From: Leidyana gryllorum EB-2025a
Lineage: Eukaryota > Apicomplexa
Direction of reading: 5' to 3'
DNA: 64,000 nt
NCBI GenBank assembly: GCA_048772705.1
Contig: JBLWGC010000043.1
Span: 1-64,000 of the forward strand
The position numbers were made by a program, and so were the translations under genes. This document shows positions 48,559 to 56,894 of this stretch, piece by piece. Under the pieces are notes generated by a model. That model was not told the origin of the DNA. It ran no database searches and saw nothing but the letters and a program-made list of their open reading frames with translations. Positions within the stretch are counted from its first letter, which is position 1. The number at the start of each line of letters is the position of its first letter.

Positions 48559-48634
48559 TCCGAGATAGTATAGTGGTTGGTCAGTATTTCCGCCTGTCAC
48601 GCGGAAGACCCGGGTTCGATTCCCGGTCTCGGAG
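48559..48634 (+). pseudogene. tRNA-Asp (GTC) with 4-base D-loop insertion
   Basis: GGTTGGTC in the D loop where others have GGTC or GGTT: looks like a fusion of the two alternatives. All stems otherwise perfect. Confidence 0.7.
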
Positions 48635-48744
48635 CAGTTCCAGCCCTCACAACTGGTGCAACTCAGATTTTGTCTGGTCTGGACTTCATTCGGGATTGTA
48701 CGAGTGGGAGCCGCGTATAGTAGCCGACCTTGGAGAGACGTGGC

Positions 48745-48802
48745 ATTGAACCCAGGACTTCTTCCAGCCGAAGAAAGAATCATATAACTAGACCAAACAG
48801 CC
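48745..48802 (-). pseudogene. tRNA-Pro, 3' acceptor lost
   Basis: As 13655. Confidence 0.62.
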
Positions 48803-48818
48803 CCCTGTGGGTGCCTCA

Positions 48819-48886
48819 GGTACTGGCAGGTTCCAAAACTGCGGCTTCGTGGCTGAGAGACTTACCTCTGATGGCTGAGCTACGAT
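48819..48886 (-). pseudogene. tRNA-Asn-derived relic, family 1
   Basis: 5' acceptor lost in addition to the usual lesions. Confidence 0.5.
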
Positions 48887-48932
48887 TATTGGAGTTTGCG
48901 AGCAGCTTGCCGGTGCCCAGTCGATGCAGTCG

Positions 48933-49004
48933 AGCCTTCAGCCGGAATCGAACCGGCGACTTCTCGTTTACGGAGCGAACGCTCTGCCCCTAAACTAAGA
49001 AGGC
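48933..49004 (-). tRNA. trnT(CGT): tRNA-Thr (CGT), C33 variant
   Basis: Loop TCCGTAA, as 15410; stem TTCGC/ACGAG? partly mispaired. Confidence 0.68.
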
Positions 49005-49080
49005 AATGAAAGCCGGAGATGACGAAACTATCGCTATTGCCGGAGACTAGTGGAGCACTTTGCTAGAGTAGTTCAATAAC

Positions 49081-49152
49081 TTCCACTGCCGGGACTTGAA
49101 CCCGGATGTGCGGGTGAAAGCCGCATATCCTAGCCACTTAGACTACAATGGA
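49081..49152 (-). tRNA. trnE(TTC): tRNA-Glu (TTC)
   Basis: One base short before the T arm; acceptor TCCATTG uses a T-G wobble. Confidence 0.85.
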
Positions 49153-49322
49153 CGAGTGGTTGAGTTGGGGCTTCGGCCGAGAGCCGTACCGTCTTGGAAA
49201 ACATGGTATGTCGGCGTGATCAAGTGAGTGGATATCTGATACAGATTCGGACTCAGTAACCAATTCCATTTGTATTAATCGTGGAATCTTGGGCCTTCCT
49301 CGGGTACGGGGCGAGCTTCCTT

Positions 49323-49395
49323 GCCGCCCCAACTCCGTCAGTAGAGCGCAAGACTTTTAATCTTGCAGTCGCGGGTTTGAGCCCCGCGGGCGGTG
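49323..49395 (+). tRNA. trnK(TTT): tRNA-Lys (TTT), mosaic
   Basis: Inverted relative of 42173: functional-looking anticodon and T arms, relic-type D arm. Confidence 0.72.
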
Positions 49396-49455
49396 CAAAT
49401 CAATGTCTCTGGGAGTAGGAGTGGAACCGTTGCCTACAAGCACACTCTGCTGGAT

Positions 49456-49528
49456 TTCCACTGCCGGGACTTGAACCCGGATCGTGCGGGTGAGAGCCGC
49501 ATATCCTAGCCACTTAGACTACAGTGGA
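49456..49528 (-). tRNA. trnE(CTC): tRNA-Glu (CTC)
   Basis: Clean copy. Confidence 0.95.
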
Positions 49529-49624
49529 CAAGTCGCCGAGCCGCAGCTTTGACCGAGAGCCGTACCCTCTTCGAAACACCTCATAGTATGTCAGGGCCCC
49601 TAAACGCTAGCGGGTCTGCGCAAC

Positions 49625-49697
49625 GGGCGGCTAGCTCAAATGGTAGAGCGCTCGCTTCGCATGCGAGAGGTACTGGGATCGATACCCAGGTCGTCCA
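49625..49697 (+). tRNA. trnA(CGC): tRNA-Ala (CGC)
   Basis: Clean copy, inverted twin of 2766. Confidence 0.95.
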
Positions 49698-49840
49698 AAC
49701 TTCGTACGGGTGCACCCACCGTATTAAAATACTCGAAGTTACGACTTTTGAAGGGCCCAAGACCATATCACGCAGCGTGCTTGTCATGCGCGAGAGCCGT
49801 ATACGTAGCCACTGTCTGCGGCATACCGAGTTCGGCAGTT

Positions 49841-49922
49841 GGCAACTTGCCCGAGTGGTTAAGGGGGTAGACTCGAAATCTACTGGGCGTGGCCCGCGCT
49901 GGTTCAAATCCAGCAGTTGTCG
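49841..49922 (+). tRNA. trnS(CGA): tRNA-Ser (CGA)
   Basis: Loop CTCGAAA; inverted twin of 2540 with intact acceptor. Confidence 0.94.
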
Positions 49923-49986
49923 TGCGATGTGGTGGAAATGATGCAATTCCCAGCATCAAAAACTCATATGGGTCGAGACAGGGAAT

Positions 49987-50058
49987 GCCTCCTTAGCTTA
50001 GGGGCAGAGCATTCGCTTTGTAAGCGAAAGGTCGCTGGTTCGATTCCGGCAGGAGGCT
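49987..50058 (+). tRNA. trnT(TGT): tRNA-Thr (TGT)
   Basis: First gene of the second copy of the long duplication (partner 9297). Confidence 0.95.
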
Positions 50059-50091
50059 TCAGTCATTAGCCTAAACATGGTTGCGATCATC

Positions 50092-50141
50092 CGCCCGCAT
50101 TTTCGGACGGCGGCTTGCACACAGCACTCGGCCATCTTGCC
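50092..50141 (-). pseudogene. tRNA-Leu with D-arm deletion
   Basis: Duplicate of 9402. Confidence 0.6.
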
Positions 50142-50220
50142 GAAGTGTTACCCGTTTCCTGTCCGTGAAATCTCAAAATGCGAGGACTTCTGGGGTTGGA
50201 GGCCGGCATCTTTACTAGCG

Positions 50221-50292
50221 TCCGAGATAGTATAGTGGTCAGTATTTCCGCCTGTCACGCGGAATACCCGGGTTCGATTCCCGGTGTCGGAG
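50221..50292 (+). tRNA. trnD(GTC): tRNA-Asp (GTC)
   Basis: Duplicate of 9531, including its acceptor mismatch. Confidence 0.88.
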
Positions 50293-50344
50293 ATAGATCG
50301 TCTTCCGCTCTAGATTTCGTGATGCTCACCTGAACGATGCGTGT

Positions 50345-50414
50345 TACAGCCACCGAGGATGGAACTCGGGACCTTCTGCGTATTAAACAGACGTCGTGAC
50401 CACTAGATGGCTGC
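50345..50414 (-). pseudogene. tRNA-Val with AAT anticodon
   Basis: Duplicate of 9655. Confidence 0.68.
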
Positions 50415-50556
50415 ACGGAGCTTCCGGACTGCGAAAGGGGCGTGTGTCTCTGGAACCACGTATGCGATGAGCCTGGTTTTTATGTATCGGCCTAAGTTGG
50501 ACGGCCTGGACTAGTTTTAAGACCCTTCGATTTGTATTCAGGAATGGAGATGTTAC

Positions 50557-50627
50557 GCATCTGTGGTTTAGTGGTAGACTGTGTCGTTGCCACCGAGACG
50601 ACCCAGGTTCGATTCCCGGCAGATGCA
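50557..50627 (+). tRNA. trnG(GCC): tRNA-Gly (GCC)
   Basis: Duplicate of 9867. Confidence 0.83.
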
Positions 50628-50709
50628 GAAAAGATGGCAGATGGCTGATTGAGGCACCATTCTGGGGTTTCACGAGTGAGTTATTGTCTGCCCCTCCAAT
50701 CAGATCGCA

Positions 50710-50791
50710 CGACAACTGCTGGATTTGAACCAGCGCGGGCCAGGCCCAGTAGATTTCAAGTCTACCCCCTTAACCACTCGGGCAAGTTGCC
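50710..50791 (-). tRNA. trnS(TGA): tRNA-Ser (TGA)
   Basis: Duplicate of 10020. Confidence 0.93.
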
Positions 50792-50851
50792 AACTGTCGA
50801 ATTCGACATGCCGCGAGGAGTGACCAAATGCCCCCATGTTCAGCCTGCCAA

Positions 50852-50882
50852 GTCACCGCTCTACCACTTGAGATAGCCGCCC
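50852..50882 (-). pseudogene. tRNA-Ala 5' fragment
   Basis: Duplicate of 10162. Confidence 0.4.
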
Positions 50883-50968
50883 ACCCACCAAACCTAGGTG
50901 AACTTCCAATCTGAGACCGACTCACAGTTCTCTGGCGCCTCATTCGTCAGTGCAACTGTTGTGACTCG

Positions 50969-51041
50969 TCCACTGTAGTCTAAGTGGCTAGGATATGCGG
51001 CTCTCACCCGCACGATCCGGGTTCAAGTCCCTGCAGTGGAA
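50969..51041 (+). tRNA. trnE(CTC): tRNA-Glu (CTC)
   Basis: Duplicate of 10279. Confidence 0.9.
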
Positions 51042-51105
51042 ATCCAGCTGAGTGTCCTTGTAGGCAACATTTCTATTCTTACTCCCAGGGAAATAAATAG
51101 ATGCA

Positions 51106-51178
51106 CACCGCCCGCGGGGCTCGAACCCGCGACTGCAAGATTAAGAGTCTTGCGCTCTACCGACTGAGCTAGGGCGGC
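51106..51178 (-). tRNA. trnK(CTT): tRNA-Lys (CTT)
   Basis: Duplicate of 10416 but with the consensus D stem. Confidence 0.95.
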
Positions 51179-51254
51179 AGGAATGCAAGGACACAAAACC
51201 CGATAGCCCGACATCTTAAGTGGCTTTGGTACCCACCAGCCTCAATTGAAGATT

Positions 51255-51327
51255 GTCCGGGTCGTCTAGGTGCTTACAACAGCAAGTTGTGGCCGTGCAT
51301 ACCCAGGCCCGAATCCTGGCTTGGATA
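51255..51327 (+). pseudogene. tRNA-His (GTG) relic
   Basis: Duplicate of 10565. Confidence 0.65.
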
Positions 51328-51448
51328 GTATGTCCCCGATGTCTCGAATGGGAGATGTGGGTGAAGTCTGTCCACACCCACCATCGGGCGTAGCTGCCCA
51401 TGTCCTGTCTTGATCGCTACACACTCCCATTTGACGGCTCCGCTAGTC

Positions 51449-51521
51449 GGCGCTATGGCCTAATGGATATGGCATCGGTCTACGGAACCGGGGATTCTGG
51501 GTTCGAGTCCCAGTAGCGTCT
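51449..51521 (+). tRNA. trnR(ACG): tRNA-Arg (ACG)
   Basis: Duplicate of 10759. Confidence 0.94.
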
Positions 51522-51622
51522 GGGCGAATGGCCGGGTTGCAGCCTGTTGAGCCAACAAGTCAGATCCTGTCTTAGCTGTCCGGGATGGGTCGAGTGCCCT
51601 GTTGAGTCAACAACTGACAGAC

Positions 51623-51694
51623 GGGCTATTCTGGGAATCGAACCCAGGACTTCTTCCACCCAAAGGAAGAATCATACCACTAGACCAAACAGCC
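51623..51694 (-). tRNA. trnP(TGG): tRNA-Pro (TGG)
   Basis: Duplicate of 10933 with a consensus T stem (CTGGG). Confidence 0.91.
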
Positions 51695-51783
51695 GCCTAG
51701 TCGGTGGTTCAACCCGCTGGGTACAGTCAAGAGACTCGTCTCACTATGTGAAGTATCACTCAAGGCCATGAGGTAGGCACAGA

Positions 51784-51855
51784 GGGAGGCAAGCCCAGAT
51801 GATGAAACGGTGCTTAGTGTACGAAAGGTTCTGGGATCGATTCTCAGCTCATCCG
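51784..51855 (+). pseudogene. tRNA-Ala-derived relic (module copy)
   Basis: Duplicate of 11094. Confidence 0.65.
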
Positions 51856-51958
51856 AACTAGATAGATGGAACCCTCGCCGGAGTAGTCTAGTTGGCCTAT
51901 CAACGCTGTCTGCCAACACCATCAGGTTGAGTAGTACTTTGCCAATCACCACTCTACT

Positions 51959-52038
51959 TCCGGTGGGACGGAATCGAACCGCCGACTATCTGATGCCAGC
52001 ACTACAGTCAGATGCTCTACCAACTGAGCTACCCCCGG
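51959..52038 (-). tRNA. trnY(GTA): tRNA-Tyr (GTA) with intron
   Basis: Duplicate of 11269 with the T stem restored to consensus. Confidence 0.93.
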
Positions 52039-52079
52039 CCGTCCAACTGCTCCGGGGTTCAAAAGGCTCAACCCCGATC

Positions 52080-52136
52080 CTCGCCCTTTCGGACAGCGGT
52101 CTGAGCACAGCGCCTTAGACAACTCGGCTATCTTGC
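52080..52136 (-). pseudogene. tRNA-Leu (CAG) 5' part
   Basis: Duplicate of 11390. Confidence 0.6.
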
Positions 52137-52227
52137 CCAGTGTTGTTGGTTCATCGCTCCACGCGTTTTTTGTCCGTGAGCCAAAATAGAAAGACTTCTG
52201 GGATCGGAGGCCGGCGTGTTGAGAGCG

Positions 52228-52299
52228 TCCGAGATAGTATAGTGGTTAGTATTTCCGCCTGTCACGCGGAAGACCCGGGTTCGATTCCCGGTCTCGGAG
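52228..52299 (+). tRNA. trnD(GTC): tRNA-Asp (GTC)
   Basis: Duplicate of 11538. Confidence 0.96.
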
Positions 52300-52354
52300 C
52301 ACAGGTGGTTTCGCTTAAGATTCTCTCCTGTGGTTCTCGCTGAAAGTTAGGAGT

Positions 52355-52425
52355 TACCCCACCGAGGATTCACCTCGGACTTTCTGCGTGTTCAGCAGAC
52401 GTCGTAACCACTAGACCGTGGGAGC
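52355..52425 (-). pseudogene. tRNA-Val (AAC), tandem copy 1
   Basis: Duplicate of 11665. Confidence 0.68.
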
Positions 52426-52497
52426 TACAGCCACCGAGGATTCACCTCGGACTTGTTGCGTGTTAAGCAGACGTCGTAACCACTAGACGGTGGCTGT
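52426..52497 (-). pseudogene. tRNA-Val (AAC), tandem copy 2
   Basis: Duplicate of 11736. Confidence 0.68.
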
Positions 52498-52561
52498 ATG
52501 AATGGTCCCCCCAGCCCAAGAGGAGTGGCGAAGTTTCACGGAGCAGTGAGGACCAGTTCCA

Positions 52562-52633
52562 AGGTCGCGCCGGGAATCGAACCCAGGTCGGGAGATTCAG
52601 AGTCTCCAGTGCTAACCACTACACCACGCAACC
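52562..52633 (-). tRNA. trnQ(CTG): tRNA-Gln (CTG)
   Basis: Duplicate of 11872, acceptor GGTTGCG here. Confidence 0.95.
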
Positions 52634-52752
52634 GATTCAGCCCATCCCAGAAGAGTCGGTAGAATTGAGTCGGTAGAATTATTCGGACTAGCGCTTCCTC
52701 AACTGGACACACGCAACACGGGTCTCTCTACTGACGTCTGGAAAATTTAATT

Positions 52753-52801
52753 GGCTCCTGTATATAGCGCCCAGCGTAGAGCGTTGGATTTGAGTCGGAC
52801 A
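52753..52801 (+). pseudogene. tRNA-like relic, family 3
   Basis: Duplicate of 12063. Confidence 0.3.
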
Positions 52802-52850
52802 GAAAGCTCACTTCAATCATTGAAGCAATTGCGCTCTCCGCGAATGCTAC

Positions 52851-52932
52851 CGACAAGGGTGAGATTCGAATTCACGCGGGTAAAACCCAACGGCTCAGCA
52901 GGCCGCCGCCTTAACCGCTCGGCCACCTTGCC
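52851..52932 (-). tRNA. trnS(GCT): tRNA-Ser (GCT)
   Basis: Duplicate of 12161 with the intact acceptor CCTTGTC. Confidence 0.92.
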
Positions 52933-53027
52933 GAGACTGTAACTGATTACACCTTCCCTCGGGCACCCCGTGCGAACTGTTGTAGGAAGAGGAGGGTCTC
53001 TCTACTAACCTCTGAAACATTGTAAGG

Positions 53028-53100
53028 GGTCTTGTAGCTCAGGCAGCAGAGGGTGTGGCTGTTAACCGCAAAGTCGCAGGCTCGGAACCTGCCAGGAGCG
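53028..53100 (+). tRNA. trnN(GTT): tRNA-Asn (GTT), weakened
   Basis: Duplicate of 12338. Confidence 0.72.
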
Positions 53101-53207
53101 CTTTCAGAGGCACGCTAGACACTGACTGCGCTGCTCTCGCAATGGCAATTGTGGTCTACGACCCTTCAAAGATGGTGAGATCCCGGCACGTGCAGCCGTA
53201 CGTACTT

Positions 53208-53281
53208 TGGACGACCTGGGCATCGATCCCAGTATCTCTCGCACGCTAAGCGTAGCGAGCTACCATTTGAGCTAGTCGCCC
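53208..53281 (-). pseudogene. tRNA-Ala (AGC) with insertion
   Basis: Duplicate of 12518. Confidence 0.65.
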
Positions 53282-53397
53282 ATTTAGCAAACCCCAGTAC
53301 ATCCATGTCTTTTTGACATGGTATGACCAATCTCCCAACTGCATGGATCACTTCCACCTGTTTGTGCTCCACTTTGCACAAACGAAGGCACGCAGGA

Positions 53398-53470
53398 AAC
53401 GGCTAGAGGGACTCGAACCCTCAACCTTTGCCTTAGGAGGGCAACGCGCTATCCATTGCGCCACAACCGC
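53398..53470 (-). tRNA. trnR(CCT): tRNA-Arg (CCT)
   Basis: Duplicate of 12708 with the consensus D loop. Confidence 0.93.
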
Positions 53471-53568
53471 ATTCGGGACGCATCCGACTTTTGAGTGGGA
53501 CAGAACCGGCTGCCCAAGGTGTCTCCTCTTTCACCCAACCAGTATCGAGATGACCGAAGCCTATCCAT

Positions 53569-53641
53569 GGTGCGGTGGCCTAATGGATAGGGCATCGGTC
53601 TTCGGAACCGGGAGTTGTGGGTTTGAGTCCCATCCGCATCA
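53569..53641 (+). tRNA. trnR(TCG): tRNA-Arg (TCG)
   Basis: Duplicate of 12879. Confidence 0.88.
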
Positions 53642-53729
53642 TAGCCTCTCACTCGGAAGACGTTCCGTTTCGACCGAGGCAAGCTTGCTAGCTGCATGGG
53701 AGCCGCTGCCCCGCATGTCGAGTTGAAGT

Positions 53730-53775
53730 GCTAGTGGTATCAGTCTCCTTCGTCCGTGAAAGTGCTCGATTCGAT
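53730..53775 (+). pseudogene. tRNA-Pro fragment
   Basis: Duplicate of 13040. Confidence 0.4.
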
Positions 53776-53847
53776 CCCCGTAGGTTGCAGACAGCTGGAA
53801 GTAGAAATTGCCCGAGTCTCTCGGGGTGCTGCAGATCTTTCGCAATT

Positions 53848-53918
53848 GCACTTGTGGTCTAAGGGTAAGATGCGACCCTTCCAAGGTAGTAACCCGGGTT
53901 CGAGTCCCGGCAGGTGCA
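53848..53918 (+). tRNA. trnG(TCC): tRNA-Gly (TCC), fusion of two parental genes
   Basis: Upstream flank (GCAGATCTTTCGC) matches the gene at 13158, while the 3' half (GGTAGTAACCCGGG) matches the gene at 14537. The 1,379 bases between those two are absent here. Confidence 0.92.
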
Positions 53919-53988
53919 GCCGTATGTAGCTCGAACGACCTGTCTATCAGTGAAGAGAGGGGACTACCTACCAATACAATACAACGGC

Positions 53989-54068
53989 TGACAAGAGTGG
54001 GATTCGAACCCACGCCCTTTCGGACTGCGGCCTGAACACAGCGCCTTAGACCACTCGGCCATCTTGCC
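53989..54068 (-). tRNA. trnL(CAG): tRNA-Leu (CAG)
   Basis: Duplicate of 14678 (offset now 39,311). Confidence 0.95.
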
Positions 54069-54082
54069 GGAGCGTTCTTGGC

Positions 54083-54122
54083 TCCATCGAGACGACCCGG
54101 GTTCGATTCCCGGAAGATGCAG
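54083..54122 (+). pseudogene. tRNA-Gly (GCC) 3' half
   Basis: Duplicate of 14772. Confidence 0.6.
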
Positions 54123-54197
54123 AAGACACATGGTTGTTTTTCCACCATTCCAGAAATTCATGCGTGAGTTGATGTTTAACCCTCCAACCACATCGCA

Positions 54198-54279
54198 CGA
54201 CAACTGCTGGATTTGAACCAGCGCGGGCCAGGCCCAGTAGATTTCTAGTCTACCCCCTTAACCACTCGGGCAAGTTGCC
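54198..54279 (-). tRNA. trnS(AGA): tRNA-Ser (AGA)
   Basis: Duplicate of 14887. Confidence 0.95.
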
Positions 54280-54336
54280 GCTGTCGAACTTGGCATTTTG
54301 CAGCCAGTGGCTTCGCATACGGTTCAGCACTGCTCG

Positions 54337-54401
54337 CGCCGGCACGAACCCGCCGTTCTCCCATCAAACGTCTTGCGCGCCACCGACGGAGTTGGGGCGG
54401 C
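54337..54401 (-). pseudogene. tRNA-Lys relic
   Basis: Duplicate of 15026. Confidence 0.5.
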
Positions 54402-54571
54402 AAGGAAGCTCGCCCTGTACCTGGGGAAGGCCCAAGATCCCACGATCAATACAAATGGAATTGGTTACTAAGTCCGAATCTGTATCAGAGATCCACTCAC
54501 TTGACCACGGCGACATTCCATATTTTCCAAGACGGTACGGCGCTCGGCCGAAGCCCCAACTCAACCACTCG

Positions 54572-54644
54572 TCCACTGTAGTCTAAGTGGCTAGGATATG
54601 CGGCTTTCACCCGCACGATCCGGGTTCAAGTCCCGGCAGTGGAA
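54572..54644 (+). tRNA. trnE(TTC): tRNA-Glu (TTC)
   Basis: Duplicate of 15261. Confidence 0.95.
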
Positions 54645-54720
54645 GTCATTGAACTACTCTAGCAAAGTGCTCCACTAATCTCCGTCAATAGCGATTGTTT
54701 CGTCATCTCCGGCTTCCATT

Positions 54721-54792
54721 GGCTTCTTAGTTTAGGGGCAGAGCGTTCGCTCCGTAAGCGAGAGGTCGCCGGTTCGATTCCGGCTGAAGGCT
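54721..54792 (+). tRNA. trnT(CGT): tRNA-Thr (CGT), C33 variant
   Basis: Duplicate of 15410. Confidence 0.7.
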
Positions 54793-54818
54793 CGACTGCA
54801 TCGACTGGGCACCTGCAA

Positions 54819-54871
54819 GCGGTAAGTCTCTTAGCCACGAAGCCGCAGGTTTGGAACCTGCCAGTACCTAA
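54819..54871 (+). pseudogene. tRNA-Asn-derived relic, family 1, truncated
   Basis: Duplicate of 15508. Confidence 0.45.
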
Positions 54872-54882
54872 GGCACCCACAG

Positions 54883-54954
54883 GGGGGTTGGGCCTGGTGG
54901 TATGATTCTTCCTTCGGGTGGAAGAAGTCCTGGGTTCGATTCCCAGAACAGCCC
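54883..54954 (+). pseudogene. tRNA-Pro (CGG), 5' end mutated
   Basis: Duplicate of 15572; near the right end of the duplication. Confidence 0.7.
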
Positions 54955-55061
54955 GGCTGATAGTTGTTGACGCAACAAGGCACTCGACCCATCCCCAGAC
55001 AATGTCCCTGACACAGGATCTGAGTTGTTGAGTCAACAGGCTGCAGCCCGGCCATTCGCCC

Positions 55062-55134
55062 AGACGCTACTGGGACTCGAACCCAGAATCCCCGGTTCCG
55101 AAGACCGATGCCATATCCATTAGGCCATAGCGCC
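55062..55134 (-). tRNA. trnR(TCG): tRNA-Arg, ACG-type body with TCG anticodon
   Basis: Acceptor GGCGCTA/TAGCGTC of Arg-ACG but loop CTTCGGA; still an Arg codon (CGA). Shows a silent anticodon switch inside one isotype. Confidence 0.88.
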
Positions 55135-55255
55135 GACTAACGGAGCCCTCAAATGGAAGTGTGTAGCGATCAAGAGAGGACATGGGGAGCTAAGCCGGAT
55201 CGTGGGTTCGGACAAACTTCACCTACATCTCCCATTCGAGACATCGGGGACATAC

Positions 55256-55326
55256 TATCCAAGCCAGGATTCGGGCTGGGTACGCACGGCCACAACTTCC
55301 TGTTGTAAGCACTAGACGACCCGGAC
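55256..55326 (-). pseudogene. tRNA-His (GTG) relic
   Basis: As 17927 with a further T-stem deletion. Confidence 0.6.
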
Positions 55327-55460
55327 AATCTTCATGTGAGGCTGGTATGTCGGCGTGACCAAGTGAGTGGATCTCTGATACAAATTCGGACTTAGTAACC
55401 AATTCCATTTGTATTGATCGTGGAATCTTGGGCCTTCCTCGGGGATGGGGCGAGCTTCTT

Positions 55461-55524
55461 GCCGCCCCAACTCCGTCAGTAGAGCGCAAGACTTTTGAAG
55501 GGAGAACCGCGGGTTCGGGCGGCG
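55461..55524 (+). pseudogene. tRNA-Lys (TTT) relic
   Basis: As 39940. Confidence 0.58.
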
Positions 55525-55594
55525 CGAGCAGTCCTAGTAAAGCTCGCTGAACCGTATGTGAATCCGCTGGCCGCAAATAGCCAAGTTCGACAGC

Positions 55595-55676
55595 GGCAAC
55601 TTGCCCAAGTGGTTAAGGGGGTAGACTAGAAATCTACTGGGCCTGGCCCGCGCTGGTTCAAATCGAGCAGTTGTCG
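55595..55676 (+). tRNA. trnS(AGA): tRNA-Ser (AGA)
   Basis: Loop CTAGAAA; one D-stem change (CCCAAG) and one T-stem change (TCGAG). Confidence 0.88.
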
Positions 55677-55796
55677 TGTGCTGCGATCATCGGAGTAGGC
55701 GGCTGGGCTCAAACACCAGCAGTACATGCTAGAGATTGCAGTGGCGACGCAGAGGCATCAAGTAAGTGCATAGGTGCCATCTGTCGTCGCAGAAGT

Positions 55797-55870
55797 GGTC
55801 GCGTAGCTCAGTCGGTCAGAGCGTGAGCCTAATAAGCTCAAGGTCCCCGGTTCGAGCCTGGGCGTGACCA
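55797..55870 (+). tRNA. trnI(AAT): tRNA-Ile (AAT)
   Basis: D loop GGTCAGAG variant, T stem one wobble; otherwise clean. Confidence 0.92.
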
Positions 55871-55970
55871 AGTGAGTGGATCTCTGATAAATAGTTGCCC
55901 TGAACCCGAGGAAGCTCCAAAATCCTGCGACCAATAGGAAAGGAACTAGTTACTAAGTCCGAGCTTCCTT

Positions 55971-56036
55971 GCCGCGCCACCTCCGGCAATAGACCCCTAA
56001 ACTTTCAATGGAGAGACCGCGGCTTCGGGCAGCGCC
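55971..56036 (+). pseudogene. tRNA-Lys relic
   Basis: As 37132. Confidence 0.5.
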
Positions 56037-56105
56037 AGCAGTCCGAGTCAAGCTTGCTGAACCGTATGTGAAGCCACTGTCTGCGGCATGCCGAGTTCGA
56101 CCGTT

Positions 56106-56187
56106 GGCAACTTGCCCGAGTGGTTAAGGGGGTAGACTAGAAATCTACTGGGCCTGGCCCGCGCTGGTTCAAATCCAGCAGTTGTCG
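56106..56187 (+). tRNA. trnS(AGA): tRNA-Ser (AGA)
   Basis: Clean copy. Confidence 0.95.
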
Positions 56188-56263
56188 TGCGATGTGATCG
56201 GGCATCAACTCCCTTCGGTCGTGACTCTGTTTTCATATACCGCGGGTGCAGCCGTTAGAAGCT

Positions 56264-56336
56264 TGGACGACCTGGGGATTGATCCTAGTATCTCTCGAAT
56301 GTTAAGCTAGTGCTATATCGTTTGAGCTAGTCGCCC
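56264..56336 (-). pseudogene. tRNA-Ala body with AAC anticodon
   Basis: Loop TTAACAT, stem and T-arm changes; inverted relative of 29504. Confidence 0.6.
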
Positions 56337-56386
56337 GCTGTGCAGACCCCATAGCATTTAGTGGTTCTTGACACCACCGACCAGTC

Positions 56387-56458
56387 GGCTGTTTGGTCTA
56401 GTGGTATGATCCTTCCTTAGGGTGGAAGGAGTCCTGGGTTCGATTCCCAGAACAGCCC
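56387..56458 (+). tRNA. trnP(AGG): tRNA-Pro (AGG)
   Basis: Clean AGG copy with fully paired stem. Confidence 0.95.
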
Positions 56459-56549
56459 TTCTGCTAGGCTCTGACGAGTGTCTGGGAGAGTTGATACCCC
56501 TGTCTCAAATAAGACAAGAAGTCTTTCGAACTCCGCCTACCACGTCCAC

Positions 56550-56592
56550 TTGACAACTGCTGAATGGAACCAGCGGGGCCAGACTATATCAC
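56550..56592 (-). pseudogene. tRNA-Ser 3' fragment
   Basis: As 18582. Confidence 0.45.
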
Positions 56593-56629
56593 CGACTCAG
56601 GCGTCGCAGACAGTGAGGCTGTGGATTGT

Positions 56630-56702
56630 GCGGTGGTGGCGCAATGGATAGCGTGTTGCCCTCCGGAGGCAAAGGTTGTGGGTTCGAGTCCCGCCCACCG
56701 TT
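56630..56702 (+). tRNA. trnR(CCG): tRNA-Arg (CCG)
   Basis: Clean copy, GCGGTGG/CCACCGT. Confidence 0.95.
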
Positions 56703-56894
56703 CTCGTGGTCTCGCTCTATAGCGGAATCGACAAGAGTGGCTGACATTCGGAGCCATGCAGGGGTGCGGCATCCAAATTCGAGTTTGGCACCTCGGACCA
56801 CCCCGCGATCTGTCCCGCAGTGTTGAGCTTGAGAGCTGGAAGTGCCACTGTTGAGGAACCGAGGGGGGGAAAGTTCACTTGGGTTTGGCCGGTC

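Larger units (their letters stand above)
49980..54966 (+). repeat. Segmental duplication A, copy 2
   Basis: Lacks the 1,379 bases between the two Gly-TCC genes of copy 1. Confidence 0.93.
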
